This document shows positions 9,016 to 18,232 of a stretch of DNA of 64,000 bases, piece after piece. The notes beneath the pieces are model-generated. The model was not told the DNA's origin. It made no database searches and saw only the letters and a list, made by a program, of their open reading frames with translations. Location of the stretch: the NCBI GenBank assembly GCA_016708875.1, contig JADJFA010000029.1, positions 1 to 64,000 of the forward strand. Reading direction: 5' to 3'. The number at the start of each line of letters is the position of its first letter. Position 1 is the first letter of the stretch. The stretch is from Lewinellaceae bacterium. GTDB lineage: Bacteria > Bacteroidota > Bacteroidia > Chitinophagales > Saprospiraceae. The position numbers and the translations under genes are program-made.

Positions 9016-9633
9016 TCAGAGTTTCTCTTTCTGTCGAGCCAACAATTCAACAGATAAATTCAAAATGTTTTGTTGGGTACGAATACCGAACGGTGTATTT
9101 AGCCTGATTTCAATTAATAATTGGTTAAGAGTAATCTGCTCACCACTCCGCGTAACCAAGTAAGGTTTTTCTCGATCTGTAGGGCTATGACGTAAAATCC
9201 ACTCTTCTAATGCACAATCTACCCGTAGGCTTAATTGATTAACAGTGTCTTCGATAATCGGCAGATTAACACTGACAGAATCATTGCTATTTATAGCCGC
9301 AACAGCATGGTGATTTATGAACCTCCTCAATTCCTCATTAGATAAAACAGGTAAATTAGCCGACATCATAATTACTGATACTAATGATGTACGCTCCCGG
9401 ATTTTTTTCAACACAATATCTCCCTTGTCTCGATTATTACCAAGATTCATATCAATCAAAACAACCATCTTGTTGGATAGATGTGCAAATACATATTCCA
9501 TTCCTAATTCAGCGGTAGAAAAAAGTTTTACGTTTTCGTCACCATATTTTTCCCTGAGAGCGATCAAAAGATAATCATCATCAGGGTAGTTATCGTCGAT
9601 AAGAATGACTTGTGGTTGGTTATCTATGGACAT
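9016..9633 (-). CDS. Response-regulator receiver protein with novel C-terminal extension
   Basis: I chose the ATG at 9633, eight bases after the upstream kinase stop; a TTG at 9645 would overlap that stop. 205 residues. Residues 8-130 form a receiver domain: acidic pair D13-D14 (VILIDDNYPDDD), phospho-acceptor D61 (MVVLIDMNLG), and S91 in VIMMSAN in place of the usual Thr/Ser. The conserved Lys of beta-5 appears replaced (AAINSNDS), so the switch may be atypical. The last ~75 residues (RVDCALEEWILRH to LLARQKEKL) are not a recognised DNA-binding output. They may instead contact the caspase-like protein encoded next. The gene is intact, unlike its neighbours. Confidence 0.8.
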   Translation of the reverse strand: MSIDNQPQVILIDDNYPDDDYLLIALREKYGDENVKLFSTAELGMEYVFAHLSNKMVVLIDMNLGNNRDKGDIVLKKIRERTSLVSVIMMSANLPVLSNEELRRFINHHAVAAINSNDSVSVNLPIIEDTVNQLSLRVDCALEEWILRHSPTDREKPYLVTRSGEQITLNQLLIEIRLNTPFGIRTQQNILNLSVELLARQKEKL

Positions 9634-9641
9634 AATCGATA

Positions 9642-11736
9642 TCAAGTTTTTTTGAACGGGAGAGTGATCTTAAATGTTGTCCCGATAGGTTTCAACTCAT
9701 TTTCAACGATTTCCACCTTGCCGCGCAGTGATTCAATGCGTGTCTTTACAATAAATAAACCTACACCGGCTCCTCCTATGTCTGCTGTTTCTGTATAATA
9801 AAGTTCAAATACCTTTTCCTTTTATCGGCTGGTATGCCAAGTCCACTATCTGAAAAATAAAATACAATATAATTGTCTTCCGCAAAACCCCTGAATTTTA
9901 TAAGTTTCTCATCCCTACCCTTCAATGCTTTAAGTGAGTTGGCGATTAAATTTTGTATAATCTCCTCAAAGAATTTGCGGTTGGCAAAGAGCAATAAATT
10001 CTCTTCGACCTCTACTATCGCTCTGATACCTTCTGTTTCAAAAGTGAATGCATAAAATTCGAAAAGGTTTTCAATCAGTTTTTGATATTTAGGTCTTGGA
10101 AATCTAAATTTGAGCCAGCATAACTGAGCATGAAATCAGTCACTCTGTTAAGAGTAAGCATTTCATTATAAATCCGGGTGGCGTTAATTTTAAATTGTTC
10201 CTCATACTTTTGAATTCGAAATTTATCCTTAAAGAACTCCGCCATGCGAAGAATCTTTCCAATCGAAGTTCTTACAGCATGGGCCACAGTGATGGCATAG
10301 TCCTGCAATGACATCAAACTTAAATAGATATTCTCTTTACGTAAAAATTCTTTCTGGGCCTTCTTCTGTTCCTCCAAATTTTTCTTAGAAGATTGAATGA
10401 CTACATCCAATTGTGCCCGAAGTGGTTCAAGGGATTGAGTTAGTTGCGGATGACCTTTTTCTACCTGGGTTACAAGTTTTTTCGTTTCTTGCAACCCTTT
10501 AATGGCGTCCTCGTATCCAGATTCGTTTAGTAATTTTTTTTGTGTACGTTCATAGATTTTTACTGCTGAAAAAACATCAAGTTGATCAATTATGAATTTT
10601 TTTAATGCACGATATTCAGGTGTGTCAACAAAATCCTGGCGATTAGTAGCATCAATAATTTGAGGATTACCGTCTTTGGTAATTTCGACATATCCAATCA
10701 CTTCTCGGCTACCAATTCGATCGTAGGTGCTTTGCCCAACCTTTTATCGATTCCTAATATGTCTCGACGACGGTAAGGATCATGTTCAAATTCAGCGAAA
10801 GGAGTAGTGACAATGCCATCTCGGTAAATTCTAATGCCATCAATCCTATCTTCTTTATCTTTGAACGCTCTATTATACTTGTTCTTAGCCTCGGTATTAA
10901 AGAAATACAATTTCATGCTCACAAAACCGAAATTTGGCTTTGGAATTCTTTTCTTCTTAACAAGCCCTTCATCATTATCGAAGTATAGTTCTTCTTGATA
11001 CTCTTCCCCATTTTCAATTCGGATTCAATTTCAAAGCCTGGTGTGAAGCGTACTGAATCAGAGCAGATTCAACGGGTTTTTCTTTAAATTCTTCATTTTC
11101 TTCTGATGAAATAAAAATTTGGAAAGGAGTATCTTTAGAATAAAATGGTGAAACAAATTTAGATAACTCTTTATATAGCCTTTCTATGTCCTTTTGCGTC
11201 CAGACTTCGCTTACCAAAGAAATATTTAGCTCTGTGCCTTGCAAAATTGGTTTAACCACATCATCATACCAGTAATTGTTCTCTACGTCTGTAAAAAAGT
11301 TCAATTTAATCTGGTCACTTTGGGAAAGTTCATCATAAAGATTCCAGTTAATTTCGACATTCAGCCACCTGTTATCGTGAGATTTCTTCGTCCGAATCAG
11401 CAATTTCTCACCTAGTTTATCTGTTGCGAAACGTCCTATGCCCTTCTCGCCAACGTATCGACGTCGGAATGGTTCTGGAGAATAATGTTGACGACGTTTA
11501 CTATTAGTTCCCACAACCATCCATTTATCGCGGATATCCTCGAATGTCATGCCTATACCATCATCGCGAATAACTATTTTACTTTCAGGGGTTCGTATAC
11601 TTACTTTTGAAATATAACGTCCACACGGCGCGCGTTTGCATCATATGAGTTTTTACCAATTCGAAAACGGCGGTAATACGATCTGTGATCAATTCTCGTC
11701 CAAGTAGGCGGAAAAGTATTCACGTCGAATCGCCAT
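9642..11736 (-). pseudogene. HSP90/MORC-type ATPase fused to histidine kinase, multiply frameshifted
   Basis: The rebuilt start is the ATG at 11736 (MAIRREYF), 38 bases after the methyltransferase. The N-terminal part is a GHKL ATPase: AVFELVKNSYDANA (N box), IRDDGIGMTFEDI (G1), WMVVGTNSKR and GEKGIGRFATDKLG. The middle has IYRDGIVTTPF and GYVEITKDG, then a long coiled coil (10300-10560). The C-terminal part is a histidine kinase: AHAVRTSIGKI (H box with candidate phospho-His), IIQNLIANSLKAL (N box), FYFSDSGLGIP and GGAGVGLFIVKTRIE (G boxes). It thus carries two ATP-binding domains of the same superfamily. About seven one-base shifts break it, mostly runs short by one (plus-strand A run 11712-11715, T runs 11650-11654 and 10079-10083). 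Repaired length ~700 residues. GHKL ATPases beside C5 methyltransferases are known; the added kinase and receiver are what stand out. Confidence 0.8.
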
Positions 11737-11774
11737 TTTAGCGTTTGCGAATCTGTTTCTGTCAAGTTATTCAA

Positions 11775-12851
11775 TTAAATATATCGATTGAAATGTTCGA
11801 GAATGGATAAACCGATAATTGTGCCAAGCCTAACTGGAACAGCGTTTCCAATATATCGCCCAATTCGGGTAAAATTATTTCGGCATCAGTTTCGACGAAT
11901 TTATAATCCGACGGAAAAGTTTGCAATAATGCGCCTTCCCGTAAAGATAAAGCGCGATCTTGATCAGGATGTCCAAAACGGCCAGTACCAAAATTATAAA
12001 ACTGAGTCGTTATTGTAGGCGCAGGGGTATCCCAACCCATTCGACCATAAACAGCTTTTATACGTTGAACCGCTTTCATTTTTGGTGACAGGACTTCGTA
12101 ATTCCATATCCCAGTCTAACCAAGTACCGTTCGGTTTCGATTGGCGAATTCGTTCCAACATAATTTCTGTCATGTTTGGCGAACGATGTAGTTTGTCTTT
12201 TTGATAAATTTCTCCCGCAGCAATAGGAGGGAGTTTCTCAATAAATTCGGAAGCAGGAATGTAATTATCTGACGAATGCGTTCTATCAATTAGCCCTTTG
12301 GCTTAGCGAAAGGAGAGGCAAGCAATATAAGTCGTTTCCTCGTTTGGGGTATCCCATAATCAGGGCAATATACTATCTGAAAATTAACTTTGTAACCTAA
12401 GTTTTCCAATGTTGCTACAAACCTACAAAAACATCTTGGTTTTTGAGATTGGGTACATTTTCCATCGAAACGAAATCTGGCCTAACTTCTTCGACCAATT
12501 TCCCAAAAAGAGTCTAAGAGGCTCCATCGCTGATCCTGATCTGATTTCGACTTTATTTTATTTGTATGAGAAGAAAAGGTTGGCAAGGAGCACAACCAAC
12601 TAAGATTTTGAGACTATTCGCAGGATAATGCTGTTCTAAATCAACCCCTTGTAATTGGCTACGCTTTGGGCGTAAAACGGCACTTTGTTGTTGTACTCGT
12701 ACCCAAATCGACAGGATTCATCAATATCATAGCCAGCAGCCACTTCAATACCAGCTTGGGACAAACCATGAGTCAGAGCCCCGATACCGCAAAATAAGTC
12801 CACTGCGACTATTTGCTGGGTGAGCTTTCTTTTTTGTTTGAGGCTAATCAT
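11775..12851 (-). pseudogene. DNA (cytosine-5) methyltransferase, multiply frameshifted
   Basis: From the ATG at 12851 the pieces give, in family order, motif I (IVAVDLFCGIGALTHGL), motif II region (AAGYDIDESC), motif IV (LVGCAPCQPF, with the catalytic Cys of PCQ), motif VI (SMENVPNL), motif VIII (GIPQTRKRLILLAS) and a target-recognition region. Motif IX/X follow (TPAPTITTQF; GNAVPVRLG just before the stop at 11775). Repaired length ~360 residues, normal for the family. It methylates cytosine C5 in a site that cannot be read from sequence. At least six single-base shifts, several in short homopolymers. First gene of the operon. No restriction endonuclease gene is visible beside it, so protection and attack may be split differently from a classical type II system. 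Confidence 0.85.
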
Positions 12852-13028
12852 AGTTTATATAAATATTGAGCAAATGTCGCGCAAATCAATGATTTTTACA
12901 GAAAAGAAAGGCCAATGACAATTGGGAAAATGTGGTATTGGCTTAAAAATTTCAAAGTGTGCCAGGCTATAAAATAAGACTAGCCCTGGGACGCTGATAT
13001 TACGGGTAGCGTGGCGACTTCTGTTTGC

Positions 13029-13860
13029 TCAAAGATATGGATTCTTTGGGGTTATGAAATCTAAAAACGAATCATCCCTATTCCTTTTTGTCTTTTTTTT
13101 GCTCGATTCGCTTCTGCTTTTTGGCGGTGGCGATTTGCCGTTAAAATTCCCACTGGTAACCACCTTACTGCCAGTGCGTCTTTCAAATGCATTTAGGGCA
13201 TCCCCGGCGGCACTTCCGCCTTTCACAGCAGCATTTTTGTTTTCAACAAATCCTTGGGCGTCGTCTTTTACGGCTTCCTGCTTGGTCTGTTCTTCGCCGA
13301 GCATGGTGAAAATTAGTTCAAGGTTAGTCATATGATCGCGCAAATTTTCTCGCTTTAAGCTTTTGTGCTTCATATATTCAGAGGGCGTAATTCCAAAGGT
13401 CGCTTTTGAAATTTCTGCGGTCAAAATTGCATATTCCTGCCCTTCCTGACCCCCCCTTGACTTCCTTTCATCGGTGAGTTGACCCCTGATTGCTATGGTT
13501 TGCAATCGGGTTTCAATCCATTTTTCATCATAGCCAAGGTCGCAGTAATATTGCCGTGCCCTTTCGGCTGCGAGTTCAGGATTTTCATTTCTTGAACCCT
13601 TTCATACCCAACTTTGCAAGCCTTGCTTGAACGGTTCGGCTTTTTGGGAGGATAGATTGAATGATACGGAAAATCGTTTCCGTGTTTGCGACAAGCGTTT
13701 TGCGTTTTTTGCCGGCAGTTCCCATCATTTCTACCTGGGGACAATTTGTCCCCACGAAGGCATGAAGTTGTTCGTCACGCTTGCGCATTTTCTTGAAATA
13801 ATCCGTTGCGTTTGAGGTTTCCGCCAAAACTTCCACAACTAATAAATTTTGCGAAGCCAA
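13029..13860 (-). pseudogene. BRO-N / DinD-type protein, N-terminally truncated and frameshifted
   Basis: The intact C-terminal ORF (13029-13505) reads RGQLTDERKSRGGQEGQEYA, ISKATFGITPSEYMKHK, LKRENLRDHMTNLELIFTML, as in BRO family/DNA-damage-inducible D-type proteins. Upstream, two other frames give NATDYFKKMRKRDEQL, NTETIFRIIQSI, VGYERVQEMK and NPELAAERARQYY, the matching BRO-N half. One-base additions near 13570-13625 join them. The first ~25 residues of the usual BRO-N domain are missing; the reading ends in the palindromic arsR promoter. Such genes are common in phages and islands. The C-terminus is Lys/Ser-rich (KSPPPKSRSESSKKKTKR). Confidence 0.75.
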
Positions 13861-13893
13861 TCGGTTGCACGTACATTTGCAACCGATTGGCTT
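13847..13893 (+). promoter_or_regulatory. arsR promoter overlapped by a 16-bp perfect palindrome (operator)
   Basis: TTTTG (13847-13851) and TACATTTG (13872-13879) match the Bacteroidota -33 and -7 elements (TTTG; TAnnTTTG) with a 20-base spacer. AAGCCAATCGGTTGCA (13854-13869) and TGCAACCGATTGGCTT (13878-13893) are perfect inverted arms around an 8-nt centre, covering the spacer and the -7 box. It ends 15 bases before the arsR ATG. Autorepression by the ArsR-type protein is the natural inference. Confidence 0.75.
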
Positions 13894-13908
13894 CTTAATT
13901 TAATATTT

Positions 13909-14229
13909 ATGAGACGAGACATTTTTCAGGCCATTGCCGACCCCACCCGACGAGCGATCCTCGTCCTGATCGCCGCGCAGGCAATGACCCCCAACGCCAT
14001 TGCGGAGCACTTCGACGTCACCCGGCAGTCCATATCCAAACATTTGCGCATTCTGTCCGAATGCGAGCTCCTGGCCCAAAAGCAAGAAGGCAGGGAAATC
14101 TTTTATGAACTGAAAATCGATAAAATGAACGAAATCGATATCTGGCTAGCCCAGTTCAGGAAGATTATGGAAGAAAGATTCCAACAACTCGATGAAGTAT
14201 TGCACACGCTAAAAAATAAGAAAAAATGA
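13909..14229 (+). CDS. ArsR-family winged-helix repressor
   Basis: 106 residues from the ATG at 13909 (MRRDIFQAIADPTRRAILVL). This start is preferred over a longer frame because the promoter and palindrome end just upstream. The winged helix is clear: AIADPTRRAIL opens, AIAEHFDVTRQSISKHLRIL is the helix-turn-helix, and LLAQKQEGREIFYEL is the wing. No metal-binding CXC motif is present, so it is the SRPBCC-linked type rather than an arsenic sensor. It overlaps the following gene by four bases (ATGA), so the two are cotranscribed and probably translationally coupled. It likely represses its own operon through the overlapping palindrome. Confidence 0.9.
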   Translation: MRRDIFQAIADPTRRAILVLIAAQAMTPNAIAEHFDVTRQSISKHLRILSECELLAQKQEGREIFYELKIDKMNEIDIWLAQFRKIMEERFQQLDEVLHTLKNKKK

Positions 14230-14738
14230 ACCTACTGTTTGATTTCACCGTAGACAAAGCCACGGCAACCATTCACATCACGCGGGAATTCGCCGCTGAC
14301 CTCGATCTCGTCTGGGATGCCTTTACAAAAGCGGAAATACTGGACCAGTGGATGGGCCCCAAACCGTGGCGGGTTCAAACGAAGGAGATGGATTTCCGGG
14401 AAGGCGGTCGTTGGTTGTATACCATGATCTCCCCCGAGAATGTCTCCACCGGCCGCTGGAGCTTGGCGGAGTTTGTCGAAATCCAGCCCAAGTCCAGTTT
14501 CACCACAAAGAATTCCTTTTCCGATGAGAATGGAAATCCCCTCAATACTGGCTTTACCTTTTCCCTGACCAAGAACTCTTTCAAAGCCGGGGCCGAAATA
14601 ACCACCGTTCAAATTGTCAAAAAAATGGCGAGCCTTGCCGAACTTGAACAGTTCATCGCAATGGGCTACAAGGAAGGTATGGCCATGGTGATGGGCAACT
14701 TGGACGAATATTTACGGACCGAGGCCACCAACAAATAA
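14226..14738 (+). CDS. SRPBCC / AHSA1-type protein
   Basis: 170 residues with the START/Bet v1-like AHSA1 pattern: ATIHITREFAADLDLVWDAF near the start, then LDQWMGPKPW, MDFREGGRWLYTM and the closing helix EQFIAMGYKEGMAMVMGNL. These proteins form a hydrophobic cavity; no ligand can be read from sequence. It follows arsR with an ATGA overlap, a pairing widespread in Bacteroidota. No signal peptide, so cytoplasmic. The codon use and intact frame suggest a working gene inside a region with many broken ones. Confidence 0.9.
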   Translation: MNLLFDFTVDKATATIHITREFAADLDLVWDAFTKAEILDQWMGPKPWRVQTKEMDFREGGRWLYTMISPENVSTGRWSLAEFVEIQPKSSFTTKNSFSDENGNPLNTGFTFSLTKNSFKAGAEITTVQIVKKMASLAELEQFIAMGYKEGMAMVMGNLDEYLRTEATNK

Positions 14739-14756
14739 CAACCATTCCGTACACCC

Positions 14757-14832
14757 GTAGCGTCCTCGCCAACAACGGACGGAGCGGCACCAAAAAACTT
14801 CCGTTATCCTGCCATTAAACTTCCGATAAATC
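14757..14832 (+). repeat. Dispersed intergenic repeat, copy 1
   Basis: GCGTCCTCGCCAACAAC, then AAAACTTCCGTTATCCT, then TTAAACTTCCGATAAA. The same three blocks in the same order recur at about 24473-24538. It follows the SRPBCC stop directly. Confidence 0.7.
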
Positions 14833-14936
14833 TAAAATTGGTGTCCCCATTTCACAACTCAAAGACTTCTTTTCCTAAAAAATAATAATTTTGTTCGATA
14901 TTTGCATCTGTTCACCTTTGGTAAACTCTTTGAACT

Positions 14937-15951
14937 ATGACAGGATCGGACATTTTATACACAGCAATAGAAAAGCTCGAAAAGCTGACTCAGGTGCAGA
15001 TTGAGATTGCTACGCCCTTAAATTCCAATGGCCATGATTGGGATGCTCAACTTTTATATCATAGTGGGTGCAAACAAGAGTAGTTTTAAGGTGGAGGTGA
15101 AAGAGAACGTACTCCCCTCAGGATTGCTCCGGTGGGTAAATAGATTAAATGAAGCACAGAGCCTACTGGTGGCAAAGTACATTTCTAATCCCGCAAAGGA
15201 ACTATTGGAAAAACGTGGCAGTAGTTATTTGGACACTTCAGGGAATTGTTTCATCAGAAATGATAGTGGGATATTCTGGCACATCAAAGGGCGCGGCGAA
15301 AGGACGAAAAATGGCGAGATCAAGCACCGTGCGTTCCAGAAAAACGGTATTAAGTTGATTTATGCCCTGCTGTTAAATGAAGCACTGCTGAACAAGCGAT
15401 ACCGCGAAATTGCTTCTGTGGCAGATATTTCTATAAGCACAGTGGGAGATATTTTGACCGATCTGCAAGCGCCGAAATTTTTGGTAAAAGTGAATGAAAA
15501 AAAATTGGCGCTAATCAATAAGACAGAACTTTTGAGCCAATGGGTAACGGCTTTTAACCAAAAACTTAAACCAAAATTATTGCGGGGAAGATTTAGGCTT
15601 AGAACACCAATTGGGTCGCAGATGGAAATTGGAGACCAATCCTTTTGGGGAGCTGAACCAGCGGCAGATTTATTGACAAACAATCTATACCCGAGCGCCT
15701 GGACGCTGTACTCCAATCTTGACCGCAAAAGTTTGATTAAGGAGTTTCAGTTGATACCTGATGAGGATAAAGGCAATGTTACAGTTTACAGCCTTTTTTG
15801 GAAGGTAGAAAATAAGGACTTTGTCTTGCCGGAGTTGAAGACTGTCCATCCTTTATTGGTTTATGCAGACCTGATTGGCTCTGGCAACGACCGAAACTTT
15901 GAAACAGCAAAAAAAATCTATGAGCGATACCTCAAAAATCTTATTGACTAA
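14937..15951 (+). pseudogene. AbiEi-type antitoxin / transcriptional regulator (one frameshift)
   Basis: The start region MTGSDILYTAIEKLEKLTQ (ATG 14937) is in one frame. At a TTTT run near 15050 the sense moves to the long frame (YIIVGANKSSFKVEVKEN to the stop). Removing one T gives ~337 residues. A helix-turn-helix lies at REIASVADISISTVGDILTDL, and SYLDTSGNCFIRN and FWGAEPAADLLT fit the AbiEi_3-type antitoxin of type IV AbiE systems. The stop overlaps the start of the toxin gene by 32 bases. As in known AbiE pairs it probably represses the operon and neutralises the toxin. Confidence 0.7.
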
Positions 15952-16770
15952 AATTACAGACGAAGTCGTAATCAAATTGCTCACGGCTGTTATACCTGCC
16001 CTGAAAGCCGCAGGCATTGATTATTTTGCAATAGGACCTTTGCAAGAGACGTAACAATGTTGGCTAAAGGGCATACGTCTCCTCCTGAAAGGAAAACAAA
16101 AGATGTTGATTTAGCCGTAATGGTCGGCTCTTTGGATGAATATGAGCAGTTAAAAGAAGCGATTAGTGCATTGCCTGATTTTGAGCAGGATGAAAAACTT
16201 CCGTATCGATTTATTTTTCAAAAGGCTTACGAGCTTGATTTCCTCCCATTCGGTGAGATTGCAAATGAAAAAGGGCAAGTCGAGCTGCTTGGAAAAAATG
16301 CTTTCACATTAGATATGCCGGGGCTTGATTTAGTCCAGCCGTTTGCGGAAACAATTGAAACCGAAGAGGGATTGACCCTGAATGTTTCATCTTTATCAGG
16401 CATTGTATTATTAAAACTTTTAGCGTGGCAAGATGATCCTGGTCGCGAAAAAGACATCCATGACATTGCATACATCTTAAAAACTTCATGTCGCTGCATT
16501 GGGAGGAAATCGCCGCGGAAGATTTACTGGACTTCTATGCAGACGAAAAAAAATTTGTTTGAACAACTTGTCTCTGCCCGGTATGTAGGAAGGCAAATGG
16601 GGATAATGCTTCAGAATACTGACTTGAAAAAAAGAGTGCAACAACTGTTAGAAGAAGAGTCAAAGAAATCAAGTATGGCACGGCTGATGCCACAAGAGTA
16701 TGTTGAAGACAGTCAGCGCATTATCACTGCTTTGTTAGTTGGGATGAATGATACAACGTCCAAAGAATAG
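15920..16770 (+). pseudogene. AbiEii-type nucleotidyltransferase toxin (frameshifted)
   Basis: The ATG at 15920 overlaps the antitoxin. The first frame gives MSDTSKILLTKITDEVVIK and AAGIDYFAIG. After a shift near 16035 the long frame gives RKTKDVDLAVMVGSLDEYEQ, the DxD metal-binding strand of DNA polymerase-beta-like nucleotidyltransferases, then ELDFLPFGEIANE and LLKLLAWQDDPGREKDIHDI. Two more shifts near 16485 and 16550 (A runs) restore LHWEEIAAEDLLDFYADE and EQLVSARYVGRQMGI. Repaired length ~280 residues. Known AbiEii toxins nucleotidylate target RNA and stop growth on phage infection. Activity here cannot be assumed with the frame as written. Confidence 0.75.
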
Positions 16771-16772
16771 TT

Positions 16773-16913
16773 ATGGCCAAAGCCCTTACAAGCCTAAGTT
16801 TGTTATTGTTGCTACCATCTTTAAGTTTCCTGCTTGGGCAAAAAGCGCCCCGTTTTGTTAAAACCGATATAGCTGACTCTGGATGTAAATTTCCTGCGGC
16901 CAGGCCGCCGTGA
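16773..16913 (+). CDS. Possible secreted-protein N-terminus
   Basis: 46 residues starting MAKALTSLSLLLLLPSLSFL, followed by GQKAP: a good signal peptide. The frame stops at 16911 in a stretch of G/C runs, and protein-like words continue in other frames to about 17000. It may be the start of a frameshifted exported protein or a chance ORF. Confidence 0.25.
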   Translation: MAKALTSLSLLLLLPSLSFLLGQKAPRFVKTDIADSGCKFPAARPP

Positions 16914-17045
16914 ATATATCTTTTCTCCACGTTCCTGTTTTCGAAACCTGGTCTTTTTCTTTGGCGTATCGTAATCCTGAGGGGGTGCCTGGCGGGGAGA
17001 AGATATGCTCATGAGCATATGGACTATCTGAAAACCACCTTCATG

Positions 17046-18005
17046 TTAAAGAGTCGCGGCTACGGCAAGGGCCATGCCTCGCCCCTCTGCAAGAGTCCTG
17101 GCTATTGGCAGATGAAACGAACACTGGGTAGTAAAGGATGGGCGCAGAATCCACCATTTTGTGATGTTCATCTCGGCCCGAAAGACTTCGATGTAGCAGA
17201 TTCTTTTCAGCGGCCGGTTTAGGGAGATTAAGCGCTGTGACACCTCATAAGGTGTCGCCGCCCCGCGGCCGATGCAAAGCCACTTTCGTGATTGCAGCAC
17301 CTCCGAAACCTTGGACTTCGCCGGGAGATTCAGGTATTGTAAAAACTCATTTTTCCGGGCTTCCTTCATAAAAGCACCGCCATAATAGGCTGTGATGGTG
17401 CTGCTGTTCACGTCCTGAACACCCCTGGAAGAAACGCACAAATGGTGTGCATCCACTACAATGGCGACGTCATCAGTACCAAGGATAGCGCAGAGATGAT
17501 GTGCAATTTGCATGGTGAGTCGCTCCTGGACTTGCGGACGTTTTGCGAAATATTGCACAATTCGATTGATCTTGGACAAGCCAATGACATTGCCGTTGGC
17601 GATATAAGCGATATGGGCTTTTCCAATAATCGGTACGAAATGGTGTTCGCAGTTGGAATAAAACGTGATGTCCTTTTCCAACAGCATTTCACGGTATTGG
17701 TACTTATTGTCAAAAAGGGCGATTTTGGGCTTATTCTTCGGGTTCAGCCCGCTGAAAATTTCCTGAACGTACATTTTTGCGACCCGTTTGGGCGTACCGC
17801 GCAGGCTGTCGTCGGACAGATCAAGGCCCATGGTGAGCATGATCTCGCGGAAATGGTGTTCTATCCGCGCCATCTTTTCCTCATCAGTCAGCTCGAACGC
17901 ATCTGGTCGCATGGGCGTTTCCAGGGACGTCATGATGTGATCGTCACCAATGTCGTCATCAGTCAGCAGGATGGTATTGTTAAAGTATTGAGTGGCTTGG
18001 TGCAT
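17046..18005 (-). CDS. folE: GTP cyclohydrolase I (with unusual C-terminal read-through)
   Basis: Converts GTP to 7,8-dihydroneopterin triphosphate, the first step of folate/tetrahydropterin synthesis, in the cytoplasm. Family signatures: TPKRVAKMYVQEIF, then YSNCEHHFVPIIGKAHIAY with zinc ligand C119 and catalytic H121-H122, then SKINRIVQYFAKRPQVQERL and DAHHLCVSSRGVQD with zinc ligand C190. The family normally ends near the FLQYLNL of residues 221-227, giving ~230 residues. Here the frame runs on for ~90 more residues (from SKVSEVLQ) with no family match. That tail is either a lost stop or a frameshift into intergenic DNA. The start is the first ATG; an internal Met at residue 25 is possible. 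Confidence 0.9.
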   Translation of the reverse strand: MHQATQYFNNTILLTDDDIGDDHIMTSLETPMRPDAFELTDEEKMARIEHHFREIMLTMGLDLSDDSLRGTPKRVAKMYVQEIFSGLNPKNKPKIALFDNKYQYREMLLEKDITFYSNCEHHFVPIIGKAHIAYIANGNVIGLSKINRIVQYFAKRPQVQERLTMQIAHHLCAILGTDDVAIVVDAHHLCVSSRGVQDVNSSTITAYYGGAFMKEARKNEFLQYLNLPAKSKVSEVLQSRKWLCIGRGAATPYEVSQRLISLNRPLKRICYIEVFRAEMNITKWWILRPSFTTQCSFHLPIARTLAEGRGMALAVAATL

Positions 18006-18232
18006 GGTACTGCGTGAGTTAAGTCAAGTTTGATTTATTACTTGACTTTAACCACGCTCGACCTTTTTTGTTTAATCTTTGTGATTAAAAAATTAAACAA
18101 AAAAGATCGTAACCGTTGTCAAAAGATGTGCGGTCACCTATTTCAACCAATTCCCCTTTTTAAGCGTATCATGGTCAATATGAATAATTTGCAGAGAAAA
18201 ACAGCCCTTTTTAGATTAAGATATCACCTCGT

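Noticed and set aside
12852..13028. Restriction endonuclease partner beside the methyltransferase
   Set aside because: The gap is too short and no coding frame is present; the next gene is a BRO/DinD-type protein.
17442..18017. 191-codon plus-strand ORF
   Set aside because: Antisense to folE, whose zinc and catalytic motifs are intact on the minus strand.
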